This document shows, one piece after another, positions 23,895 through 31,523 of a stretch of DNA of 64,000 nucleotides. This stretch comes from Haloferax marisrubri (GTDB taxonomy: Archaea > Halobacteriota > Halobacteria > Halobacteriales > Haloferacaceae): contig NZ_LOPW02000001.1 in assembly GCF_001469875.2 (NCBI RefSeq), forward strand, positions 62,001 to 126,000. The letters run 5' to 3'. Each line of letters opens with the position of its first letter. Positions within the stretch are counted from its first letter, which is position 1. Made by a program: the position numbers and the translations under genes. The notes beneath the pieces were generated by a model, which was given only the letters and a program-made list of their open reading frames with translations, made no database searches and was not told the origin of the DNA.

Positions 23895-25057
23895 CGGTCC
23901 ACCTCCAGGACGTGGACGACCGCGCTGGCGACGGTCCCACCCGCGTTGTGGGTGACGCCGACCCGAGCGTCGGGGACGGCGTCGCTGTTGCCGTGGTCGC
24001 CGCGGAGGAGCTTCGTCATCTCGACGATTTGGGCGGTTCCCGTCGCGCCGACGGGGTGGCCCTTCGCCTTGAGACCGCCCGAGAGATTCACCGGAAGGTC
24101 GCCGTCGCGGGTCGTCTCGCCGCGGGCGGCCGCGCCGACCCCCTCGCCGTGGTCGTAGAGGCCGAGTGATTCGAGCGCGAGCACCTCGGCGATGGTGAAG
24201 CAGTCGTGGACCTCGGCCACGTCCACGTCGTCGGGACCGATGCCGGCGTCCGCGTAGGCGGAGTCGGCCGCTTTCGTCGCGGCGGGCGTCCGCGCGAGGT
24301 GGGGTCTGTCTTGGAGCGCGGCCTTGTCGCCGCCCTGTCCCGACCCGGTGACGGAGACGGGCGCGTCGAGGCCGTGGCGCTCGGCGTAGTCGTCGCTGAC
24401 GAGGACGACCGCGCTCGCGCCGTCGGTGATGGGACAGGCGTCGTAGAGTGTGAGCGGGTCGGCGACGACGGGGCTCTCGAGCGCGTCCTCGACGGTGATT
24501 TCGCGGTGGAACTGTGCGTAGTCGTTCTGCATCGCGTTGGCGTGGTTCTTCACCGCGATGTGCGCGAGGTCCTCGCTGTCGCCGCCGAAGGCGTCGAAGT
24601 ACGCGCGGGCCATGAGCGCGTACGCGCCGGGGAACGTGACCCCCGCGCGGACCTCGAACAACTCGTCCGCGGCGATGGCGAGCGACTGGGTCACCTCGGC
24701 GGTCCCGAGGTTGTTCATGCGCTCCATGCCGCCGGCGAGGACCACGTCGGCCGCGCCGCTCCGAATCGTCGCGACTGCCTGCCGGAAGGCGACGCCCGCG
24801 GAGGCACAGGCCTGCTCGTAGCGGGTCGCGGGGCAGTCGAGGCCGGCGGCCTCGGCCATGACCGGCCCCTGATGGCCCTGCTTCTCGGCGAGTTCGCCCA
24901 TGAAGTTGCCGTAGAAGATTTCCTCGTAGTCGTCGCGGGAGACGCCGGCGTCCTCGCGGGCGGCGAGGGCGGCCTCCGCGAACAGGTCGCGGCCGGTTCG
25001 CTCGGGGTGACTGCCGAACTTCGTCAGTCCGACCCCGGCGATTCGCACGTCAGTCAT
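23891..25057 (-). CDS. thiolase (acetyl-CoA C-acyltransferase, archaeal/SCP-x type)
   Basis: 388 residues. EQACASAGVAFRQAV holds the acyl-carrying Cys, AEVHDCFTIAEVLALE is the second signature, and NLSGGLKAKGHPVGATG the general-base His. The C-terminal THNAGGT segment is the G-rich end of the family. The stop overlaps the start of the DUF35 gene, a pairing known from archaeal mevalonate and fatty-acid-type thiolases, in which both subunits assemble into one complex. Beta-oxidation or acetoacetyl-CoA formation for the mevalonate route are both possible. ATG at 25057 is the family start (MTDVRIAGVGLTKFG). Confidence 0.94.
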   Translation of the reverse strand: MTDVRIAGVGLTKFGSHPERTGRDLFAEAALAAREDAGVSRDDYEEIFYGNFMGELAEKQGHQGPVMAEAAGLDCPATRYEQACASAGVAFRQAVATIRSGAADVVLAGGMERMNNLGTAEVTQSLAIAADELFEVRAGVTFPGAYALMARAYFDAFGGDSEDLAHIAVKNHANAMQNDYAQFHREITVEDALESPVVADPLTLYDACPITDGASAVVLVSDDYAERHGLDAPVSVTGSGQGGDKAALQDRPHLARTPAATKAADSAYADAGIGPDDVDVAEVHDCFTIAEVLALESLGLYDHGEGVGAAARGETTRDGDLPVNLSGGLKAKGHPVGATGTAQIVEMTKLLRGDHGNSDAVPDARVGVTHNAGGTVASAVVHVLEVDR

Positions 25058-25258
25058 GAATGAACGTACGTGATAGATGGTCCTTGAACCTGCCGTTCGC
25101 CCGTGGGTCGAATCGCGGTTCGGTCCCGTTCGCTCGCCGTCACGGCCGCGACGCTCCGACGCGAGCGTCTCGCCGGAGTCGGCCGATTTCTCCGCCTCAT
25201 CACCGCCGTGTTTTCGCCCCATCGCAACGGTTACCACGGCCCCGCGAGACGGTCCACT

Positions 25259-26566
25259 ATGAGTGACTGGATAGGCGACACGTTCACCAGCGAGGTCGGC
25301 TGGAACCACCTGGAGACGCTCGTCGACATCGGCAACCGAATGGCCGGTTCGCCCGGCGAGCGCGAGGCGATGGAGGCGACCCGAGACGCCCTCGAACGCG
25401 TCGGCGCGCGCAACGCCCGCATCGACCCCTTCGAGATTCAGGGCTGGGAACGCGGCGACAGCGCCCTCTACGCCGCCGACACCACGCAGGACTGCATCGC
25501 GCTCCCGCGCAGTCCCGCCGGCACCGCGAGCGGCGAACTGGTCGACCTCGGCTACGGCCTGCCCGAGGACTTCGACCGCGACCTCTCGGGGAAGGTCGTC
25601 GTCGTCTCTACGACGGTCCCCGACCACTACGACCGCTTCATCCACCGCCGCGAGAAGTACTACTACGCCGTCGAGGCCGGCGCGGCCGCGTTCGTCTTCG
25701 CCAACCACGTCCCCGGCCAACTCCCGCCCACGGGGAGCGTCGGCACCGCGGAGGCCCCCATCGGCGACATCCCCGCGGTCGGCGTGAGCAAAGAGGTCGG
25801 CGCGCGCCTCCGCCGCCGGTTCGACGGCGACGAGGTGACCGTCGACGTGACCTGCGAGACGCCCGCGGCCGAAAGCGGGAACGTCCACGCCGAACTCGGT
25901 CCCGACACCGACGCAGAGGTGCTCGTCACGAGCCACCTCGACGCCCACGACATCGCCGAGGGCGCGATGGACAACGGCGCGGGCACCGCGATGGTGGTCG
26001 AAGTCGCCCGCGCGCTCGCCGCCCGCGAGGACGAACTCGACACCCGCGTCCGCTTCGTCTGCTTCGGCGCGGAGGAAGTCGGCCTCGTCGGCTCCGAGTA
26101 CGAAGCCGACCGCCTCGGCGACGCCCGAAGCGACGTGAAGGCCATCGTCAACAACGACGGCGTCGTCGCCGGGCGGACGCTCAAGCTCACGACTCACGGC
26201 TTCGACGAACTCGGAACCGCCGCCGAGACGGTTGCCGAGCGGTTCGACCACGACGTTTCGACGCTCCCCGAACAGCTCCCACACAGCGACCACTGGCCGT
26301 TCGTCGCCCACGGCGTCCCGGCGTACATGGTCGGGAGCGAGAAGGAAGGCCGCGGCCGCGGCTGGGGCCACACCCACGCCGACACCATCGAGAAACTGGA
26401 GTCGCGGACGCTCCGCGAGCAGGCGATTCTCCTGACGGAACTGACCGTCGAACTCGCCGACGCAGACCGAGAGATACCCCACGCCGACCCCGCGGACATC
26501 GCGGCGGCGCTCGAAGCCGAAGACCAAGCGGAAGGCATGAAAGTCACCGGCGACTGGCCGTTCTGA
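25259..26566 (+). CDS. M28-family zinc aminopeptidase
   Basis: 435 residues. N-terminal helix-rich and PA-like region (SGKVVVVSTTV, AVEAGAAAFVFANHVPGQLP), then the M28 catalytic core: TSHLDAHDIAEGAMDNGAGTA (Zn ligands His and Asp), CFGAEEVGLVGSEYEADRL (catalytic Glu), VNNDGVV (Asp) and GWGHTHADTIEKLE (His). Resembles aminopeptidase Y/S-like enzymes. There is no signal peptide, so it is likely cytoplasmic. ATG at 25259 (MSDWIGDTFTSEVGW) is chosen; the frame stays open to 25103 but the upstream part looks non-conserved. Confidence 0.93.
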   Translation: MSDWIGDTFTSEVGWNHLETLVDIGNRMAGSPGEREAMEATRDALERVGARNARIDPFEIQGWERGDSALYAADTTQDCIALPRSPAGTASGELVDLGYGLPEDFDRDLSGKVVVVSTTVPDHYDRFIHRREKYYYAVEAGAAAFVFANHVPGQLPPTGSVGTAEAPIGDIPAVGVSKEVGARLRRRFDGDEVTVDVTCETPAAESGNVHAELGPDTDAEVLVTSHLDAHDIAEGAMDNGAGTAMVVEVARALAAREDELDTRVRFVCFGAEEVGLVGSEYEADRLGDARSDVKAIVNNDGVVAGRTLKLTTHGFDELGTAAETVAERFDHDVSTLPEQLPHSDHWPFVAHGVPAYMVGSEKEGRGRGWGHTHADTIEKLESRTLREQAILLTELTVELADADREIPHADPADIAAALEAEDQAEGMKVTGDWPF

Positions 26567-26655
26567 GGCGTCGGCGACTCACAGTACCCGTCCGGTCCGC
26601 CCAGCCCGCGCCGCCCATCGCCGGACCGAACCACGAGGGCTTTTATTCGCGGCGG

Positions 26656-26677
26656 CGTAGCACGGGACGATGCTACG
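26656..26677 (+). promoter_or_regulatory. leader inverted repeat before the NAD-kinase-like gene
   Basis: CGTAGCA (26656-26662) and TGCTACG (26671-26677) are perfect complements with an 8-nt spacer. A TATA-like CTTTTATTC at about 26640-26648 places the transcript start near 26668, so the repeat straddles the start site. It may be an operator. Confidence 0.45.
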
Positions 26678-26705
26678 GGGGCTCGCCGCGGGTGGACGAC
26701 GATGA
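26670..26705 (+). CDS. possible 11-aa leader peptide coupled to the NAD-kinase-like gene
   Basis: ATG at 26670, about 27 nt after the TATA-like element, opens an 11-codon frame (MLRGLAAGGRR) whose TGA overlaps the ATG of the next gene. In haloarchaea, leaderless initiation at this spot would be normal. Coupling by overlap would follow. It has no conserved sequence I can name, so it could also be chance. Confidence 0.3.
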   Translation: MLRGLAAGGRR

Positions 26706-27433
26706 GATTCGGTATCGTCGGTGACGACTCGGTCGCCACCGCCGTCAGAGCGGCCGGTGCGTCGGTCGAACCGAAGCCGGCCGACGCGGACGCCGTCGTC
26801 GCGGTCGGCGAGTCGGCGCTCTCGACGGTCGCCCTCGGCTCAGAGTGGACGTGTCCGGTCCTTCCCGTCGACTGTGGTGCGCCGTGGGCCACGCCGCGGC
26901 ACGACCTCGAAGCGCGGTTGTCCGCGGTCGCCGCGGGCGACGGTCGAGTCGTCGACCACCCGACGCTCTCGCTCCGCGTCGGCGGCGACGCGGCAGGCCG
27001 CGCGCTCCTCGACGCGATGCTCGTCACGAGCGAGCCGGCGCACATCTCCGAGTACGGTGTCGCCCACGCGGAGGCCGCGGTCCCCTTCTCGTCCGAACCG
27101 ACCGACGAGTCGCGCGCGGCGGCGCGCTGGACGCCGGTCGACGAGTTCCGCGCCGACGGCGTCGTCGTCGCCACCCCGCTCGGGAGCTCGGGCTACGCGC
27201 GCGCCGCGGGTGGCGCGGTCGTCGGCCCGGCCGCCGGGCTCGCCGTCGTACCCGTCTCACCGTACGCGACCCAGACGAACTCGTGGGTCCTCCAGCCGCC
27301 CGTCCGTCTGTCGGTCGAACGCGACGACGCGCCCGTCTCGCTCGTCGCCGACGACGAGGTCGTCCGGGAGGTTCCCCCGTCGGAGTCGGTGGTCATCGAC
27401 CGCGACGGGAGCGTTCCGCTTCTCGTCGAGTGA
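26702..27433 (+). CDS. NAD-kinase-like protein with degenerate active site
   Basis: 243 residues. The second half matches ATP-NAD kinases: VVVATPLGSSGYARAAGGAVVGPAAGLAVVPVSPY corresponds to the family's ATPTGSTAY..SAGGPIV...PI.PH. However, the hallmark GGDG of the N-terminal domain is absent: the aligned stretch DAVVAVGESALS has V-G-E-S (residues 35-38), so the catalytic Asp and the glycine are missing. It may bind NAD(P) without phosphorylating it, or use another residue. A full NAD kinase would be expected elsewhere in the genome. Possible leader peptide and inverted repeat precede it; convergent with the cytochrome b cluster. Confidence 0.82.
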   Translation: MRFGIVGDDSVATAVRAAGASVEPKPADADAVVAVGESALSTVALGSEWTCPVLPVDCGAPWATPRHDLEARLSAVAAGDGRVVDHPTLSLRVGGDAAGRALLDAMLVTSEPAHISEYGVAHAEAAVPFSSEPTDESRAAARWTPVDEFRADGVVVATPLGSSGYARAAGGAVVGPAAGLAVVPVSPYATQTNSWVLQPPVRLSVERDDAPVSLVADDEVVREVPPSESVVIDRDGSVPLLVE

Positions 27434-27549
27434 GCGCCTCGCTCGGCCGTGATTTCGGACTCCGAGCGGCGGCGCTCGACGCGACGGAAAAATACCTGTT
27501 CCTCGTGAGCGGTGCGAGACGGCGACGCGGAGAAGAGTGCGTCGCGGGC

Positions 27550-27993
27550 TTAGACGATGAGGTTCCAGTAGTCCGAGACGAGGAAGAAGAGGCTCTGGAA
27601 CGCCGCGTACAGGAGCACGAGCGTCGCGGCGACGAGCGAGCCGTTCGGGCGTTCGAGCGGCTTGTCGGTGCGGGCTTCGACCTTGCGCGCTTCGAACTCG
27701 AAGAAGTCGGTGACGAACATCCCGACGACCAGCACGGTCAGCACCATGCCGCCGTGCGGCTCGACGAGCAGGTAGAGGAACGAGGTCAGGACGAGCGCGC
27801 CCGAACTAATCGAATGCGGGAGATATCGGGAGATGGCCTCCTCTCCGCCTTCCTCGGCCTGCTTGACGTGCGACCGGTGACCGAGGAAGCGCGTCGCGAA
27901 GTTCGCAAGCACGAGCACGAGCGCCACGTGCGGGACGACCGGTTCGACCGCCGCCAACTGGTCGAGCGGAACGAGGAACTGTAGTGGGTGCAT
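27550..27993 (-). CDS. membrane protein of the cytochrome b cluster, four-helix type, function unknown
   Basis: 147 residues with about four hydrophobic helices: HVALVLVLANFATRFLGH, SSGALVLTSFLYLLVEP, GGMVLTVLVVGMFVTDFFEF and SLVAATLVLLYAAFQSLFFLV. Histidines occur in the first loop (LGHRSHVK). It is haloarchaea-specific as far as I know (I think one of the DUF73xx set described for this locus, not verified). It is the last gene of the minus-strand cluster that includes cytochrome b, 140 nt after the preceding small membrane gene, with a promoter-like sequence (TCTAATG) of its own. No enzymatic motif is visible. Confidence 0.75.
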   Translation of the reverse strand: MHPLQFLVPLDQLAAVEPVVPHVALVLVLANFATRFLGHRSHVKQAEEGGEEAISRYLPHSISSGALVLTSFLYLLVEPHGGMVLTVLVVGMFVTDFFEFEARKVEARTDKPLERPNGSLVAATLVLLYAAFQSLFFLVSDYWNLIV

Positions 27994-28133
27994 ACAGGAC
28001 CGTCGGAGCGAGACTCATTAGAGTTTTTCCAATCCGACGCGGCGGGCCGCCCCGAGCGCACCCGCTATCGTGGGGGTCTTTTCGGCGGCTCGAATCGAGA
28101 TGAGAGGAGAAGCGACCGCGTCGACCGGTCGAT

Positions 28134-28415
28134 TTACTGCGCGTTGCGGCGCTCTTCGAGCGCGGACATGATTTGGTGACCTGCGGGGATGAGCACCCAG
28201 AAGGTGAGCGCGCCGAGGAGCGCGAACCAGAGGAACACGTCCATCAGGGTGACGCCGATGATGTTGAACAGTCCCTCGGTCGCACCGGACGACAGCGGCT
28301 CGATGAGCTGTTGACTGCTCTCGAAACTGCTCGTCCGGTACCACGACGCGAGCACCAGCCACGCGAGTCCGGACCCGGTCAGGATACCCAGTCCCTTGAT
28401 GAATTCGTCAGCCAT
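28134..28415 (-). CDS. small two-helix membrane protein of the cytochrome b cluster
   Basis: 93 residues. Two hydrophobic stretches, GILTGSGLAWLVLASWY and LFNIIGVTLMDVFLWFALLGALTFWVLIP, flank a short polar loop (TSSFESSQQLIEPLSSG), with a charged C-terminus (SALEERRNAQ). The start overlaps the stop of the upstream gene by 8 nt, implying translational coupling. No known motif; I cannot assign a function. Its invariant position in the operon suggests an accessory subunit of the respiratory complex. Confidence 0.75.
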   Translation of the reverse strand: MADEFIKGLGILTGSGLAWLVLASWYRTSSFESSQQLIEPLSSGATEGLFNIIGVTLMDVFLWFALLGALTFWVLIPAGHQIMSALEERRNAQ

Positions 28416-28797
28416 TGTTCGAGTCTTCGCCGGAGTCCTCTTGAGACTTTCCCATTCCTTGGGCGCGAAACCGAGTCCCGAGCGTGTAGACGACCGCGCC
28501 GAACGCGATGACGCTCAGTCCGACCACCGCGAGCGCCGTGCTGAGTAGCCCGTCGGCGACGCCGATGCCGAGCGCGCCGAGCGCGCCGGCGACGACCGCG
28601 CGGAGAGCGCTCACTTGGAGCGTCGCGGCGTCGAGGAAGACGAAGCCGAGGACCACGCTGACGACGGCGATGAGCGTCGAAAAGACGGTAATCGTCTTGT
28701 AGAGTCGCATGGGGACGACGATGTCGCGCCGGCCGCGACGTCCGCGCCGCGCGCCGTCGCGCTCGCCGGTCCGACCGGTTGCGTCGCTGTCTGTCAT
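28408..28797 (-). CDS. membrane protein of the cytochrome b cluster, basic N-terminus
   Basis: 129 residues. A basic, probably cytoplasmic N-terminus (RTGERDGARRGRRGRRDIVVP) leads into three hydrophobic helices (TITVFSTLIAVVSVVLGFVFL, ALRAVVAGALGALGIGVADGL, TALAVVGLSVIAFGAVVYTLG) and an acidic tail (GKSQEDSGEDSNNG). No conserved residues suggest cofactor binding. It lies 39 nt after petD and overlaps the next gene. Function unknown. Confidence 0.75.
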   Translation of the reverse strand: MTDSDATGRTGERDGARRGRRGRRDIVVPMRLYKTITVFSTLIAVVSVVLGFVFLDAATLQVSALRAVVAGALGALGIGVADGLLSTALAVVGLSVIAFGAVVYTLGTRFRAQGMGKSQEDSGEDSNNG

Positions 28798-28836
28798 CAG
28801 TGACGCTAAGAAGTGACGGGTGGTAGTGGTTCCGCT

Positions 28837-29601
28837 CTATTTCGGCGGGCGAAGCCGGTAGTAGCGGCGGTTGAGGTTGTACATGTACCCCTCGCGCATC
28901 GTCTTCAGCACCGCGTAGGTGATGGTCCCGAAGACGAACGGCAACAGGAACGTCAGGTCGAACAGCAGGTCGACGTTCATGGGCATGAGGTTCTTGATGG
29001 CCAGCAGCGAGATGGTGAATGCGAACACCACGCCGAAGACGCCGACTGCGGACCAGAACGGCTGCTCGACGGGTCGCCGGGCCGAGCCCTTGTTGAGGAA
29101 GGGCACGATGGCGATGAAGCCGACGACGACGCCGTTCGCCAGCACGCCGTACGTGCGGTCGGCCATCAGCATCTGATCGCCCAGAATGGCGATTTCGGGG
29201 TTGAGCGGACCGAGTTTGAGCAGGCCGAACGACCAGTAGAGATACCAGTCGGGCAGGATGACCGCCGGCGTGGTCGATGGGTTCGCGGGGTTGCCGATGT
29301 GCGGCGGCATCGTCGCCGAGAGGAACAGAATCATCCCGACGAAGAACGACGCAATCGAGAGGTTGCGGACGGTCTCGTGAGGCCACGTGGGGAACGCGAG
29401 CACGTCGCGTTCGACGTAGTCGGACTCCGTGCGGAGGTCCTGGTCTTCACGACGTGCGCGCTCGAAGTACTCGTAGGTAAGCCGCGAGAGGCCGGTCTTG
29501 CGAGCCTTGCGCTCGCTCCACGTCGGCGTCTCGTCGTCCGGGGCCACGATGCCCGCGCCGTCGGATCGAATCTCCTCGTTTTCGGGTTCGTTGTCGCTCA
29601 T
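28837..29601 (-). CDS. cytochrome b C-terminal subunit (PetD/subunit IV type)
   Basis: 254 residues. An acidic N-terminal extension (SDNEPENEEIRSDGAG...) is followed by FPTWPHETVRNLSIASFFVGMILFL and two further membrane helices. STTPAVILPDWYLYWSFGLLKL contains PDWY, the counterpart of the quinol-site PEWY of cytochrome b/subunit IV. Four to five helices are present. The split of cytochrome b into two genes is b6f-like. It lies 10 nt after petB. The frame can also start at GTG 29610, but ATG at 29601 gives MSDNEPENEE, the cleaner N-terminus. Confidence 0.9.
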   Translation of the reverse strand: MSDNEPENEEIRSDGAGIVAPDDETPTWSERKARKTGLSRLTYEYFERARREDQDLRTESDYVERDVLAFPTWPHETVRNLSIASFFVGMILFLSATMPPHIGNPANPSTTPAVILPDWYLYWSFGLLKLGPLNPEIAILGDQMLMADRTYGVLANGVVVGFIAIVPFLNKGSARRPVEQPFWSAVGVFGVVFAFTISLLAIKNLMPMNVDLLFDLTFLLPFVFGTITYAVLKTMREGYMYNLNRRYYRLRPPK

Positions 29602-29611
29602 AGTTGTCACC

Positions 29612-30406
29612 TCAGTGCGGCTCCGCGATGCCCTGCACCCACACGATGCCGATGTGGATCGCGATGAGCGTCGTCACGACGAACGGGAGCAGGAACACGT
29701 GAATGATGTACATGCGCTGTAGCGTCGACTGGCCCAGCGAGAAGCCACCGAACAGGAGCTGTGCGACCCACTCGCCGGCGAGCGGGACCGACAGCGCCAT
29801 CTCGACGCCGATTTGGCCGGCCCAGAACGCGAGCTGGTCCCACGGCAGGAGGTATCCGGTGTATCCGAACACCATCGTCAGGCTGATGAGGACGATGCCG
29901 AGGAGCCAGTTCAGCTCGCGGGGTTCCTTGTACGACCCCGTGAAGTAGACACGGAGCATGTGCAGGAACACGGCCGCGACCATGACCTGCGCCGCCCAGC
30001 GGTGGACGGAGCGGAGCATGAAGCCGAACTGCAGGTCGCGCATGATGAACTCGATACTGTTGTAGGCCGTGGTCGGGTCGCCGGTCGTCGCGGGGGAGTA
30101 GTAGAACCCGAGGAGGGCACCACTAATCGCCGCGACGACGTACGCGAGCGTCGAGAACAAGCCGAGGGTGTACAGGGGGTACCAGTACCAGAACTTGTTG
30201 TCGAGGTTGTACTGCTCGGTGTGGCTTTTCGGCATCTGGAGGTTGACTCGGTAGTAGAGCGTCTCCAGAAGCTCCAGATAATCGACGATGCGGAGTCGCT
30301 TATCCAGCCAGATGAGCGTGGTGAGGAAGGTGGCCTCGACCGGAGTGAGGTCCTTCTTCTTCATCCAGGCCTTGTGGTCGTAGTCGTCTTTGCGTTCGAG
30401 ACTCAT
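29612..30406 (-). CDS. cytochrome b N-terminal subunit (PetB/cytochrome b6 type)
   Basis: 264 residues with four core helices. The heme-b ligands are SVHRWAAQVMVAAVFLHMLR (His-x13-His, helix B) and IIHVFLLPFVVTTLIAIHIG (His-x14-His, helix D); a 14-residue helix-D spacing is the b6 type (bc1 has 13). An N-terminal 80-residue soluble extension (DKRLRIVDYLELLETLYYRVNLQMPKSHTEQ...) precedes the membrane part. FTGSYKEPRELNWLLG is the usual loop after helix C. It binds two hemes and the quinol. It lies between the 129-aa small membrane gene and petD. Confidence 0.95.
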   Translation of the reverse strand: MSLERKDDYDHKAWMKKKDLTPVEATFLTTLIWLDKRLRIVDYLELLETLYYRVNLQMPKSHTEQYNLDNKFWYWYPLYTLGLFSTLAYVVAAISGALLGFYYSPATTGDPTTAYNSIEFIMRDLQFGFMLRSVHRWAAQVMVAAVFLHMLRVYFTGSYKEPRELNWLLGIVLISLTMVFGYTGYLLPWDQLAFWAGQIGVEMALSVPLAGEWVAQLLFGGFSLGQSTLQRMYIIHVFLLPFVVTTLIAIHIGIVWVQGIAEPH

Positions 30407-30409
30407 GGT

Positions 30410-30799
30410 TTATCGCTTGTAGTAGGGGTACACCGCGCGCTTGACCTGTTCCCACGCGTCGTCGCTGCTGACGGTAACTCCGTCGACGTCTTCCTCGCGG
30501 ACGTAGAGGTCTTCCCACTTGCGACGCCGCTTTTTGACGATCATCACGTCGGGGAGGAACTCCTTGCGGTACAGCGCGAGGATGAACGCGAGGTCCACGA
30601 AGATGACGGCGAGGACGCCGCCGAGGAACATGTTCCCCGTGTCCGTCAGTCCCCAGCCCGAGACGAAGCCGTAGGTGAAGAGGAACACGAACACGACCTC
30701 GATAATCGTCAGGAGGACGATTGCGATGGCCGCTGCGGTGCTCTCTCGTGCCGGTTCGTATCGGTGAATGTCGCCGTATGTGCTGCCGGTCGAAGACAT
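30410..30799 (-). CDS. two-helix membrane protein between halocyanin and cytochrome b
   Basis: 129 residues. Hydrophobic helices IAIVLLTIIEVVFVFLFTYGFVSG and MFLGGVLAVIFVDLAFILALY precede a basic/acidic C-terminal domain (KKRRRKWEDLYVREEDVDGVTVSSDD). Start and halocyanin stop overlap by 1 nt (TAATG). It could be a small subunit that docks the halocyanin to cytochrome b, but this is an inference from position only. Confidence 0.8.
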   Translation of the reverse strand: MSSTGSTYGDIHRYEPARESTAAAIAIVLLTIIEVVFVFLFTYGFVSGWGLTDTGNMFLGGVLAVIFVDLAFILALYRKEFLPDVMIVKKRRRKWEDLYVREEDVDGVTVSSDDAWEQVKRAVYPYYKR

Positions 30800-31437
30800 T
30801 ATTCGCCACCTCCGGTGTTACCCGTATTTGGGGACTCGCCGTACTTCAAGATGAAGAACGTGTAGATGATGGTGACGAGGATGCCGAGAATCGTCGCCGA
30901 GCCGACCCAGTGGGCCTGAATCGGGACGCCGAGTTCGTGCAGTTCCTTCTCGCCGCCACCGCCGGTGCTGATAGTCGCCACGTCGTCGCCGACGGCGACC
31001 GCGCCGAGCATGCCGAGCGCCTCGTGCGGCACACAGTGGTAGTTCGTGATGCCACCGTCCTCGAACGTGAACTCGTAGGTGGTTCCGGCCTCGGAAACGG
31101 CCGCGCCGGAGTCGAGCGACGCACCCTCGCTCGCGACGACGTTGTGCCCGCCGCCTTCGCCGGTCCACTCCCACGTCACGGTCGTGCCGGGGTCGATCCA
31201 GATGCCAGCCGGTGCGAACGCAAGGTTACCTCCGTTGCCGGACGCGCCAACTTCGATGGTGACCTCGCTTTGGCCGCGGAGGTCTTCGTAGCCTCCGTCG
31301 ACGCCGTCGAGGTAGCCACCGAAGTCGGGTTGAACCTGCGCTCCACCGCCGCCTTCCTGCGCAGCAGCGGTCCCGGCGGCAGCGGTCGCGGCGGCTGTCG
31401 CACCGCCAGCCGTTCGGAGAAACTCCCGCCTTTTCAT
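30799..31437 (-). CDS. halocyanin-domain blue copper protein, first gene of the cytochrome b operon
   Basis: 212 residues. Tat signal MKRREFLRTAGGATAAATAAAG, cupredoxin domain with the Cu ligands GGGHNVV (His) and NYHCVPHEALGM (Cys, His, Met), and a C-terminal membrane anchor VGSATILGILVTIIYTFFIL. It heads the cluster with the overlapping TAATG junction and a promoter (GTTTAAGC) upstream. Its coding sequence is near-identical to the halocyanin at 15866-16489 over the copper domain. No Rieske gene is present, so it may replace the Rieske protein as the outer redox subunit, or accept electrons from it. Confidence 0.93.
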   Translation of the reverse strand: MKRREFLRTAGGATAAATAAAGTAAAQEGGGGAQVQPDFGGYLDGVDGGYEDLRGQSEVTIEVGASGNGGNLAFAPAGIWIDPGTTVTWEWTGEGGGHNVVASEGASLDSGAAVSEAGTTYEFTFEDGGITNYHCVPHEALGMLGAVAVGDDVATISTGGGGEKELHELGVPIQAHWVGSATILGILVTIIYTFFILKYGESPNTGNTGGGE

Positions 31438-31523
31438 ACGGTCGTTCGTCAGGATGGGATGCGCTTAAACCCACCGACTATGCCGTCACGGAGGGGGTTT
31501 CGCGAGGTGGTCGGCCGCCGCTC

